Assembly: GCF_000383515.1 (NCBI RefSeq)
Contig: NZ_KB911490.1
Span: forward strand, 1 to 45,527
Direction: 5' to 3'
From: Mesomycoplasma hyorhinis ATCC 17981
GTDB taxonomy: Bacteria; Bacillota_I; Bacilli_A; Mycoplasmatales; Metamycoplasmataceae
DNA length: 45,527 nt
Shown here piece after piece: positions 8,192-18,983 of this stretch. A program made the position numbers and the translations under genes. The first letter of the stretch is position 1. The number at the start of each line of letters is the position of its first letter. Below the pieces are notes generated by a model, which was not told the DNA's origin, did no database searches, and saw only the letters and a list, made by a program, of their open reading frames with translations.

Positions 8192-9909
8192 ATGAATTTT
8201 TCTTGATTAGACTGAGTTGTGATAGTGTTTTACCTTCTTGCTATGTTAGCAATGGGTGCTTTCTTCTTTTTACAAGCAAAAGGCCAGAAAGCAAAAGGTC
8301 AATTCAATAACTCAAAATATTTAACAGCTAAAGGAATGAAAATTCCTGCTTTAGTAATTGGTTTATCTATTTGAGCTACAGGACTTAGTTCAATTACATT
8401 TTTATCAACTCCAGGTTTAGCTTTTAAAACAGGATGAATGTCAGCTATAGCACAACTTTCTTTTTTCTTAGTTGTACCGATTTTAATTAAATTTGTAGTT
8501 CCTTTTTATTGTAGAATGAGGGAATCTACTGCTTATGCTTATTTAGAGAAAAGATTTCATTATTCTTTACGTGCAATTGCTTCAATTTCCTTTATTTTAT
8601 TTCACATTTTTAGAATAGCAATTGTTTTATATATTCCTACATTAGCACTGTCTTTATTTGTTAATATTAATGTTATTTACTACTATTTATTGTTATTGTT
8701 GTAGTAGTAATTTCAACATTTTTAGATGGTTTTAAAAGAGTGCTTTGAACTGATGCGGTTCAAGGTTTTATTCTCTTTTTAGGAATTTTATTAATTTTAA
8801 TCTTTGGTTTAGTAAATACCCACTGAAGCTCACCTAATTTAAAATATTCTTTCTTTACTAAAGAATCACAATGAAAAATAGATTTCGCTTCAGGAGGAAT
8901 TTTCTTCATTTTCCTTTCTAAAATCATTGAAAATACTTTTTACTCACACAGCTAGCCAAGACATAGTACAAAGATATAAAACAGGACACAATATTGGTTC
9001 TGTTATTAAATCAATTTACATCAATGTAATTTTAGTTCTTGTAACCATAATAATTTTTTACGGTGTTGGATCAATGTTGTATACTTACTATTCTTCTAAA
9101 GGATATGATGTCGATGATCGAACTGCTATATCAACAATAGTACAAGTGAAAAATGCAGCTAATAATCAGTTGTTATCATACTTTATTATTTCTGTACTAC
9201 CAATAGGAATTAGTGGACTTATTCTTTCATCGGTATTTGCTGCTAGTCAATCAACGATTTCTTCTTCATTAAATTCTTTAGTTACAACTATTATTGTTGA
9301 TTTTTGAAAATATTTTTGACCAAAAACAAGTGATAAAACTTTAAATTTATATTCTAAAATCTTAATAGTTGTCTTTGGTGCTTTTGGTTTTCTCGTTGCA
9401 GCTTTATTAATTTATACAAAAGAAGGAAATATAATAAATTATTTCCTATCCATCATTGGTTTATTTGCTGCACCTGTTGCAGGGACCTTTATTTTAGGTA
9501 TTTTTACTAAGAAAACTAATTGAAAAGGGGCTCTATCTGGTTTAATTTGTGGTTTTGCTGTTTCATTACCTCTATGAATAATGACACAAAGATTCATTCC
9601 AAGGCAAGCTCGTATTAATCTTGGACCTGCTTGAATTACAATCATATCATTTGTTATTTCTCTTGGTATTGGCTATCTTTCATCTTTTCTTTTTGCTCTA
9701 GATATGGTTGATAAATCAATTGTTAATTTAAGTATTTGAACAAAAACAACTGAATTTAATACACTTTTAAAACTAGAAAAAGAAATTTACAAAAAGAAAA
9801 AATGTTACAAAAAACACAACAAGGACAAGAAGAACTTAAGAATCTAGTAAATCAACTAAGTGATCTTACAAAAGTTGTACATAGCCAGATTCAAAACAAT
9901 CAAGTTTAA
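8192..9909 (+). pseudogene. Sodium:solute symporter (SSS family), probable sialic acid transporter, broken by three frameshifts
   Basis: About 570 codons encode a multi-helix SSS transporter placed between nanA and nanE, so sialic acid is the likely substrate (inference from position). The N-terminus MNFSWLDWVVIVFYLLAM and the block GLSIWATGLSSITFLSTPG match SSS helices. The reading breaks near 8680-8695 (resumes VVVVISTFLDGFKRV), near 8937-8941 (extra T; resumes FTHTASQDIVQRY) and near 9787-9800 (A run; resumes EKMLQKTQQGQEEL). SVFAASQSTISSSLNS is the conserved SSS sodium-site region. The corrected tail is a short predicted coiled coil ending NNQV. Many TGA codons are Trp. The gene begins 1 base after nanA ends. 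Confidence 0.88.
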
Positions 9910-9917
9910 TTTTGATT

Positions 9918-10618
9918 ATGGAAAAATTATTAAAAAATAAGGCATTTATTGTTTCTTGCCAAGCTTTAAAAGGCGAACCTTTATACGGTGGTAAAACTGT
10001 ATTAAAAATGGCCAAAGCAGCTGTAGCTTCTGGTGCAGAAGGCATTAGAACTAGTCAAATTAATAACATCAAAGACATTATTAACGCTGATTTAAAAGTT
10101 CCTATTATTGGTATTATCAAAAAAAGTATCACGGAACTGATGTTTTTATTACACCTACCATTAATGAACTTAAAAAACTAATTGAAACAAAAGTTGATAT
10201 TATCGCTATTGATGCAACTTTAAGAACCAGACCAAAGAAAAATACTTTAGAACAACTAGTAGAATTTTTTAAAAATAATAAATTTGAACACCAAAAATTA
10301 ATAGCTGATTGTTTGGATTATGATGATGTACAAAAAGCTATTGAACTAGGTTTTGATTACATTGGAACAACATTGCGTGGATATACAAAACAAACACAAA
10401 ATCAAAGCTCAACAGAAAAAAATTATGAATTCTTAAAATGAGCTGCTCCATTGTGATGTGCTAATAATATTAAATTAATTGCTGAAGGTGGTTTTGATAC
10501 TCCAATCAGAGCAAGAAATGGACTTTATTTAGGAAATACAGATGCAGTTGTTGTAGGTTCAGCAATTACTCGTGTTCAATATATAACAAAACAATTTTAT
10601 GACAAAATAAAAATATAA
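9918..10618 (+). pseudogene. nanE: N-acetylmannosamine-6-phosphate 2-epimerase, one frameshift
   Basis: NanE converts ManNAc-6-P to GlcNAc-6-P; the protein is a TIM barrel of about 230 residues. The first part reads MEKLLKNKAFIVSCQALKGE...PLYGGKTVLKMA...EGIRTSQINNI...VPIIGIIKK. A run of seven A at 10119-10125 appears to have lost one A. After it the other frame gives YHGTDVFITPTINELK...VDIIAIDATLR...LIADCLDYDDV...GFDYIGTTLRGYT...LIAEGGFDTP...VVVGSAITR. All family blocks are recognisable, including Asp and Lys/Glu-type active-site strands, so one base restores it. The unrestored product ends after about 87 residues. A terminator follows. Confidence 0.9.
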
Positions 10619-10635
10619 TTTGTCAGCTTAAAAAT

Positions 10636-10667
10636 AAAAAAAGAGAACAAAAATTCTCTTTTTTTAC
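10636..10667 (+). terminator. Intrinsic terminator after nanE
   Basis: The stem aaaaaagagaa / ttctctttttt with a short loop and T run ends the nanA-transporter-nanE unit. It isolates that unit from the membrane protein/DUF3800 pair downstream. Confidence 0.85.
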
Positions 10668-10747
10668 TAAAATAATTCTTTTTAAAAGAGAAAAATATTA
10701 TTATAGTAAAATTAAAATATTAACTAATAAAACCAATAGGAGGTAAT

Positions 10748-11512
10748 ATGTCTGGCGCTCATATAGCAATTACTATCATTTTGCCTTTTGTTTTATTTTT
10801 AATTATTATTTTTGTTTTTTCTTTTGAAAAACATTATTCTAAACTTGCAATTAAATCTTTAAAAGACTTTGAATTAGACCAATATTTTTATTTAAAAGAA
10901 GCAAACAAACAAGATTTAAAAGCTTTTTTTCTTATCAAAGCTTTGTTATATTTCTTAGTTATTGTTGCTTTTTTTATTGTTTCTATAATTATGGTCGTCA
11001 TATTTAATGCATCCGATTCGAGATTATCTAACATACAAAAAGATCAAGCTTTTTGAATAATTAGTTCTATTAGTTTTATTGCTTTAATTCTTCTTATCTC
11101 TTTGCATTTATTTGTTTCTTCTAAAATGTTTCTAAAATCTAGAAATTTGGTTCTTGATCTAGTAAAAAACAATAACGCTAATTCGCTAATAGAGAAATTA
11201 TTTAACAAATACACTGATCAAATTAATCTTCAAGATTTTGATTTTGAAATGCAAGGAGAACTTTTTTCTAAATTAAAAATAATTTTAAATAAAGCTAAAA
11301 ATAAAAGTATAAAATTGACATCTACTTCATTTACTAAAGAATCTATCTTCTTTAAATCCTTCTATTTATTTAGTCAATACTTTTATACTTTTGTTGATAA
11401 AAACTTTAAAGATCACTTAATTTATTATTATCAAAATAAAAAAATAGAAAGCAAGCAATTTAATTTATACATATTAATTTGAATTTATCAAAATGTCTAC
11501 CAAAAAATCTAA
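10748..11512 (+). CDS. Unknown integral membrane protein, partner of the DUF3800 gene
   Basis: The 254-residue protein is of unrecognised family. The N-terminus IAITIILPFVLFLIIIFVF (about 5-25) is a strong membrane segment. A charged stretch follows, then two close helices (about 63-85, with FLIKALLYFLVIVAFFIVSI, and about 103-122, with WIISSISFIALILLISLH). The remaining 130 residues are lysine-rich and predicted cytoplasmic. TAGGAGGT is the strongest Shine-Dalgarno in the neighbourhood, and TAGTAAAAT upstream looks like a -10. TGA codons at 11054 and 11480 are Trp and the stop is TAA at 11510. It overlaps the next gene by 20 bases, so translation is probably coupled. Terminators on both sides make this a self-contained two-gene unit. 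Confidence 0.7.
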
Positions 11513-12239
11513 AAAACAAAGTGAACAAGTTATTAGTTTTTATTTTGATGATGCAGGTATATTTCACACAAACAGTAATGATGAAGTATTTGTTTATGCT
11601 GGAATGTATTTCTTAAATGAAAATGAATATTTAAAAATTCATAATAAGTTTTTAGCTTTTGAAAATCATTTAAGAAATATAAAAATTTATAAAAATCTTA
11701 AAGAAATCAAGGCTTCTAAAGTAAAGCGTGAGCACAAAGAACAAATTTTTAATATTACAGATTTTTCTTCAATAATTTTAGTTGCTACATATTTTTATGA
11801 AATAAATCCTGAAATTCTAAGTAAAAAAGAAAGTATTGGGCGATTTAAAGATTATATGATCAAAAAAATAATTCGTAATACACTTGAAAAATTGATTATT
11901 GAAAATAAAATTGATACAAATCAAAAACTAACTATTAGGCTTCGTTTAGATCAACAAACCAATAAATCAAATGGTTACTATGATTTAACTGAGTTAATTT
12001 TGGCTGATTTAAAAGGAATTTCAAATCCTGAATTCAATGATGTTTTAATTTCAAATGTTGAAATAACAACTAAATATTTAAATTCAAGGCATACTCCTGT
12101 TATTAGGGTTTGTGATTTTGTTGCAAATCTATCTTTTAATTATTTAAACAGCAATGAAACAGATAATATTAATCAATTTTTAAAACGATTTTATAAGTTT
12201 ATATTTGTACCTTGAAATCAAATTAAAAAAATTAAATAA
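11493..12239 (+). CDS. DUF3800 domain protein
   Basis: The 248-residue protein matches the DUF3800 layout. The N-terminal VISFYFDDAGIFH (about 14-26) corresponds to the usual YIDESG block. EIKASKVKREHKEQIF, LRLDQQTNKSNGYYDL and VIRVCDFVANLSFNY follow as the later conserved acidic and Asp blocks. DUF3800 proteins are thought to have an RNase H-like fold and often sit near mobile or defence genes. A nuclease activity has to be treated as inference here. The gene overlaps the membrane protein gene by 20 bases and is followed by a strong terminator. TGA at 12213 is Trp. Confidence 0.75.
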
Positions 12240-12263
12240 AACCGCCATAAAAAAACAAAAAAC

Positions 12264-12290
12264 AAAAAAAAGAGCGAAAGCTCTTTTTTT
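12264..12290 (+). terminator. Strong intrinsic terminator after the DUF3800 gene
   Basis: The stem aaaaaaaagagc / gctctttttttt closes on a GAAA tetraloop followed by a T run. Confidence 0.9.
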
Positions 12291-12383
12291 GTTAAAAGAT
12301 AACCTTTAAAAAACTTAGTCTAATAAATCTTTAGAATTATTTGTTTTCTAGTAAATGCTTTTGATTTAAGATCTCAGAATGTT

Positions 12384-12975
12384 TTAAGCTTCTTCTTTAG
12401 CAAATTTATCATATTGATCTTGAAAGTAACTTAAGAATTTACTTTTAATTTTTTCTAATGATTTGTATTGATTTTCTTGATGTGCTTGTTTTATTTGCTA
12501 TTTAGATATTTGTTTATCTTTGAGTATCAATTAGATATATTTTTTACAAAGGTTTGTTGTTCTTCTTTAGATAAAGAAGATACCGATTTTATAATTTCAT
12601 TATGTAATTCTATTTGTTTTTCTGTTTTTTGATTTATATTAAGATTAATTTAAACACGAACTATTTTTAATGTCGGAACTGAATTTTTCTAATGTAGATC
12701 TAATTGAATCTAAAACTCTATTAGAAAAAATGTTTGTTTGTCAATTTTGAAAATAATTTCTTGTTTGGTAGAAGTTAAATGCATATCTATATCTATAACT
12801 TTCATATTACCTGATTGACTAGTTTTTATTCCAACGATAGTTCGAAATGCAGTAGTAGCTTCTAATCGTGTTTTTGTATTTACAAATGAAATAAATGCGA
12901 CAGAAAAAATTAATCCAGATAAAGCAAGCAGAAAACTAGAACTTTTTCGAAATTAATTCTTTTGTTTTTACCTCT
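12384..12975 (-). pseudogene. Decayed gene for a membrane-anchored protein
   Basis: No single frame is open, but joining frames on the minus strand yields a coherent protein of about 190 residues. One piece is KSSSFLLALSGLIFSVAFIS, an N-terminal membrane anchor, continued by TRLEATTAFRTIVGIKTSQSG...MHLTSTKQEIIFKIDKQTFF. Later pieces are NRVLDSIRSTLEKFSSDIKN, INLNINQKTEKQIELHNEII...EEQQTFVKNISNWYSKINKYL, and QAHQENQYKSLEKIKSKFLSYFQDQYDKFAKEEA before TAA at 12384. At least four frameshifts are needed (about 12948, 12735, 12645 and 12500) and no clear start remains. Function is unrecognised. The amphipathic, Lys/Glu-rich later part is compatible with an anchored surface or cytoskeletal-type protein. 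Confidence 0.7.
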
Positions 12976-13217
12976 TTTATTTTTTGTTTGGTTATGGATT
13001 ATATATAAATAATATAAACTTTGTAGAATAATAACAACAACACACAATAAGTTAATTATTTAAAAGTTTAATAATAAAATTATAAAAATATAAAATCCAT
13101 TTATATATTATAAAAAAATTTAGAAAATATTTCAAAAAAATTTTAAGAATTACCATAAAAGATAATGCAAAATAAATATTTTTAGACCAAAATTAAAGAA
13201 AATTTGTAAATTTTTGT
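12976..13217. other. Noncoding A+T-rich spacer
   Basis: Between the decayed gene and the end of mnmE there are 242 bases with stops in all frames. Nothing recognisable was seen, and no clear terminator for mnmE. Confidence 0.5.
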
Positions 13218-14551
13218 TTATTTTCCTAAGCAAAAATTAGCAAAAATTGTATCTAACAAGCTATCACTTGTTAATTCACCAGTAATAGTTTTTAAATCTT
13301 TTCAAGACTGAGTCAAGTCAACTATTACTATATCAGGACTAAATCCATTTTTTAAAGAGAGAAAAGCATCTTTAAGATATGAAAAAGCAGATTTTATTAA
13401 TGACAATGAACGGGTATTAGAGATAATTTCTTCATTTTCTGATATTTTATTTACAAAATGTTTTTTCATATATGATTCTAACTGACTAATATCTTTGTGC
13501 TTGGCACTAATTAAAATTTTGTCACTAGCGTCGAAATTTGAAGGATTTAAGTCTTTTTTATTATAAACCTTAATGTAATCTTTGTTTTTGCTATGTTCTT
13601 GAATTAATTTATCAAATTCATTTTCTTGCTTTGTTGCATCAATAATATGAATCACAATTGAAGCTTTTTCAATTTGTTCTAGAGATTTTTTAATTCCGAT
13701 TTGTTCAATTTTATTCTTTGCTTTTCTAACTCCTGCAGTATCTACTAGTTTGAAAACAATATCAGATAAAACAAAGGAAGCTTCAACTACATCTCTTGTA
13801 GTTCCTGCAACATCACTAACAATTGACTTATCTTGTTCTATTAGTGCATTTAATAAAGATGATTTACCAACGTTAGGTGTACCAACAAGAGCAACTTTAA
13901 TTCCTTCAAAGATAATTCTGCTCCTTTCAGAAGCTTCAATTGTCTTTTCAAATTTTGCTAATAAAGCCTCTAGCTTTGGTAATAATACTTCGGTTGTTAA
14001 AACTTCAACATCATCATATTCTGGATAATCAATATTTACTTCAATTATCGCGATAATATTTAACAAATCATTGATTAATTCATTAATAAAAATGCTTGTT
14101 TTACCAGAAAACTGCTTGATAGATAATTGTGCTTGTTTTTTTGTACGAGCCATAATTAAATCATGAATAGCTTGGGCTTTAATTAAATCCATTTTGCCAT
14201 TTAAAAATGAACGACGAGAAAACTCTCCTCGCTCAGCAAGGCGAACATGAGGTTGTGAAAGTAGTAATTCCAAAATCAGATTTGTATTTAAAACCCCGCC
14301 ATGAGCATTGATTTCAACTGTGTCTTCACCAACAAAGTTATTAGTTCCTTTAAATCATAAAACTAAAACTTCATCAATTAATTCTCCGTTATTGTGAATT
14401 AAACCATATGTTACTTCTCTTGAAGTTGTTCCAACGCGACCTTTGAAAATTTTAGCTACAGTAGTAAAAGCTTCAGGACCTGAAATTCTAATGATTGAAA
14501 TTGCTTGATTTACTTGACCAGAAGCTATTGCTACTATTGTATCTTTAATCA

Positions 14552-14552
<1 letters not shown>
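13218..14552 (-). CDS. mnmE: tRNA uridine-5-carboxymethylaminomethyl modification GTPase
   Basis: MnmE works with MnmG to modify the wobble U34 of certain tRNAs. The 444-residue protein begins [25 protein letters not shown], the folate-binding N-domain start. The G domain has GTPNVGKSS (about 224-232), [12 protein letters not shown] (switch/G2) and DTAGVRK (G3), followed by the YNKKD-type G4 block. The C-terminal FCLGK is the hallmark MnmE end whose Cys is needed for modification. The start codon shares its first base with the stop of the ABC-F gene (TAATG), so the two are coupled. Several TGA codons are Trp and no frame breaks are seen. Confidence 0.96.
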
Positions 14553-16168
<1,616 letters not shown>

Positions 16169-16238
16169 TTGATTTCCTTTTTTAAAACTTTGAAAAACTT
16201 TTATTAATATTTTAATATATTTTAGTGTTTAAAAAAAT

Positions 16239-16270
16239 AAAAATCAAACTGAATTTTAAGTTTGATTTTT
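16239..16270 (-). terminator. Intrinsic terminator after the amino acid permease gene
   Basis: The stem aaaaatcaaact / agtttgattttt has an 8-base loop. On the minus strand it is followed by a T-rich run, 37 bases past the permease stop. Confidence 0.8.
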
Positions 16271-16306
16271 ACAGATTTTTATAAGTATTTAAATTTCTTT
16301 TAAAGC

Positions 16307-17896
16307 TTAAAATTCAAATCCTTCTTCTTTTAATTCTTTAGGAGAAAGTTCTACTAATAATGGGAATTGTTTAAGAATATCTCTTTTTTCAAACATTTTT
16401 ATTAAGAAGAAATTAACAACTGGTAATCCTATAAATAGAAGTATTTGAACTATGAAAACAACAAAAGCATAAATTCAAGGAAGAAATACTCCTCCACTTG
16501 CAAAAAATCCTGCATTTGAATTTGCTCATGGAGCTTGGACTACTGCTGATATTAGTGAATAAATATATGCAACTTCCATAATTAATATTACTAAACAACC
16601 AAGAATTGTGATTGTGTGGAATGCATATTTATTATGTCTATTTTTTGGATTTGAAATTTTGTTTCTTTTTAAAGAATAAGTAGCTAGTGATAAACCATAT
16701 AAAACAAAGAAGAAAATTGTAGGAGTATTTGACATATATTCTAGCAATGTATCTGTTCCTGAACCATATAAGTATTGTCCTTCTACTACTTTATTATCTA
16801 CAACAACTTGTTTTAGAAATGGAGCAAACATACTTGGAAATTGAACAATTAAAATTCAAAAAGCAAATGTTACAGCTAATAAAATTCAAGCAGCTTTGGT
16901 TTCGCCCATTTTTTTAGCTAAAGCACGAACTCCAAAAACTGTTCTAATTCTTGCTTGATCTTGCATTTGAATTAAAGTTGCTGATGCCATTGCATTTGTA
17001 ACTCCAATAACAGAAATTAGTAAGAAGAAAGTTACTACTATATTTATTGGTTTTGCTATTGATAAATCAAATACATCAGAGATAATTCCTCATATAGTTC
17101 CTGAGTTATGTAATATTGAAGAAACAGCTATAAGTGAGTAAACACTTACAATGATAATCATAGAAATAATAAGTGTTCTAGGTACTGTTTTTCTTGGATT
17201 TACAACTTTTTTTTGAAATAACCCAATTGATAAAAATGAGTCATATGCAAACAATACGCCAGGAAGAGCTAATATTAATTTACTTAAATCAAAAGTGGTA
17301 TTTGAAAAGGCGTTTGGTAATTTTTGGTTTGTAAAATGTGAATTTGCCAAAGCAATCCCTATAATTAAAGCAAAAAGCAATGGAATAAACTTTAAGATTG
17401 TTGAGATAAGTGCGACTCATCCTGATATTTTTATTGATAATTGGTTTAGAACTAAATATAAAAGAATAAACACTGAACCAATTAAAAAATGTGCATAATA
17501 AGGAAGAGAAACATCTTTTCCAGCGGCTGAACCGATGAAATAAACTAACACTTCCGAAAGAATGACACCTAGTGTCATAGCAATGATTGGATAGTAGAAA
17601 AATGCATAAGAAAAACTTGTAAAATATCCTAGCTTCTTCCCTCCAGATCTGTATAATCAATTAGATAAACCATTTAATTTTGAAGGCTTCAGAAAACTTA
17701 TTTCTGAAAAGTTTAATGCAACAATTAAAGAAATAACACCACCTACAACTCAGGCTAGTAATCATGTTATACCTTGACTGTCAGTTACTTTTTGGATGGA
17801 ATTATTTTTGAAGAAAATCCCAACTCCAACAACAGAACCAACAAGCATTGCTAATGCTGCAAAAAAACCTAATTTTCTGGCGTTTTTTAATGTCAT
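16307..17896 (-). CDS. APC-superfamily amino acid permease
   Basis: The 529-residue polytopic protein, probably 12-14 helices, is expected to carry amino acids across the membrane; the substrate cannot be read from sequence. The first helix FFAALAMLVGSVVGVGIFF contains the broken-helix Gly-x-Gly motif that binds the substrate alpha-amino/carboxyl group. LPGVLFAYDSFLSIGLF and VVNPRKTVPRTLIIS match the APC helix 6 and following loop. The final helix is followed by a charged tail ending EEGFEF. AAAGGAACA precedes the ATG. Several TGA codons are Trp and there is no frame break. It lies downstream of the Dps gene on the same strand with a terminator-like palindrome between them. Confidence 0.88.
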
Positions 17897-17929
17897 ATTG
17901 TTCCTTTACAAAAATTTTTTCAGATAATT

Positions 17930-17962
17930 TAACAAAAAAATAATAAATTTTAAAAATTTATT
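17930..17962 (-). terminator. A/T-only hairpin after the Dps-like gene
   Basis: The palindrome aataaatttt / aaaatttatt closes on one base. On the minus strand it is followed by TTATTTTTTTG, the layout of an intrinsic terminator, but the stem lacks G:C pairs and would be weak. Confidence 0.4.
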
Positions 17963-17988
17963 GCTTTATTGTAAGAGCATTGAAATAA

Positions 17989-18423
17989 CTATTCAATGGA
18001 TGATTTAAATTGTCATAGGAATTTGTGGAAAAACAACACTATCTCATCAATTAATGGTGCAACTACAAATATGGATTCATTTTCTAATCCTTGAATTTCT
18101 TTACAAATTCCTAAAACTGTTTGCATTTGTTCAACTATAGCTTGTGTTGCCAGTCTTGATGTGATGAATTTTTTTGGAAATTGTTTTACTAAACTTGCTT
18201 TTAGTATGTTAGCATATTCTGTTTCCACACTTTGATCAAACATAATTAATTTTTCAGCTACTTCATCTACAAAATCTAATGATTTAGCTGAAAGATCGTC
18301 TGTGTATTTATGAAAAATAAAAAAGTCACTTCCTTTAATGTGTCAGTGAAAGTTTTTAACATTTGATTGGAACACTATTAATGTTGAAAATAATGTATTT
18401 AATTTTTCGAATAATTTGTTCAT
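17989..18423 (-). CDS. dps: Dps/ferritin-like DNA-protection and iron-storage protein
   Basis: The 144-residue four-helix protein matches Dps. The intersubunit ferroxidase ligands are all present with exact family spacing: His26 (FHWHIKG), His38 and Asp42 (FIFHKYTD), Asp53 and Glu57 (DFVDEVAEK). The spacings 12-4-11-4 equal those of E. coli Dps (51, 63, 67, 78, 82). It should oxidise Fe(II) with peroxide and store iron, limiting hydroxyl radicals. An N-terminal Lys-rich DNA-binding tail is absent. TGA codons (one at the conserved HW Trp position) are read through to TAG at 17989. A TATTAT box sits 7 bases before the ATG, with no Shine-Dalgarno in between. Confidence 0.85.
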
Positions 18424-18430
18424 GAACTAA

Positions 18431-18436
18431 ATAATA
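18431..18436 (-). promoter_or_regulatory. -10 box of a probably leaderless promoter (dps)
   Basis: On the minus strand TATTAT (as TAGTATTAT) ends 7 bases before the dps ATG. The only purine-rich Shine-Dalgarno-like stretch lies about 28 bases upstream, before the likely transcription start. Confidence 0.4.
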
Positions 18437-18514
18437 CTACAAAAACCTTTTTTCAAAAACAAAAACTAAAAGCTTTTATTATAATTTATATAATTTAGTA
18501 TGAAGGGAATTAAA

Positions 18515-18970
18515 ATGGAAGAAAAAAAATTAATTTGACAAAAATATTTTAATAATTGTGAATTTGCTTTTGACTTTGCAGGAAGAAAAATCAAGTATTC
18601 TGACTATGAAAATGAAGACAGTGAACTGGCTTGAAGTATAGATTTTATGAGATCCAAAAATTTAAATGGTCCCAATAATGATTTAAATATGATTCCTGTA
18701 CATATAAAAACAAAATCTGAAAAAGCTAATAATATCAATTTTTTAGCAAATGGAAGGTTTTTTCAAGTTAAAAAAGTCAGTTACAGGCCTAATAAACAAA
18801 CTGATTTGCTTTATTTTATTGCTATGCAAAATAGTCATATAGAAAATATTGAACTTGAAAACAAATTAGCTTATAACTACTACTGAAACAAATTCAACAA
18901 ATATTTATCTTTAAATTTCATTGAAGTAAATTATTTAATTGACTACAGTGATCCTGAAGAAATATGTTAA
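18515..18970 (+). CDS. Hypothetical protein, 151 residues
   Basis: I do not recognise the family. The protein is soluble, with no signal or membrane segment, and starts MEEKKLIWQKYFNNCEF. A central block, NMIPVHIKTKSEKANNINFL followed by GRFFQVKKVSYRPNKQTDLL, alternates charged and hydrophobic residues like a beta sheet; no catalytic motif can be named safely. The start at 18515 is chosen because GAAGGGA lies just upstream; an in-frame ATG at 18500 is possible. TATAAT boxes occur at 18480-18485 and 18489-18494. TGA codons at 18536, 18632 and 18884 are Trp. It is followed after 13 bases by the large membrane protein and LemA genes, so the three may form an operon. Confidence 0.65.
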
Positions 18971-18983
18971 TTAATAGGAAAAA

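Noticed and set aside
7307-10618. Programmed ribosomal frameshifting as the explanation for the nan gene breaks
   Set aside because: Seven shifts in three adjacent genes in both directions, without consistent slippery sequences and with a nonsense codon in nanK, fits decay better.
17289-17660. 123-codon minus-strand open frame inside the amino acid permease
   Set aside because: It is another frame of the same strand within the permease, with no family resemblance; the permease frame explains the region fully.
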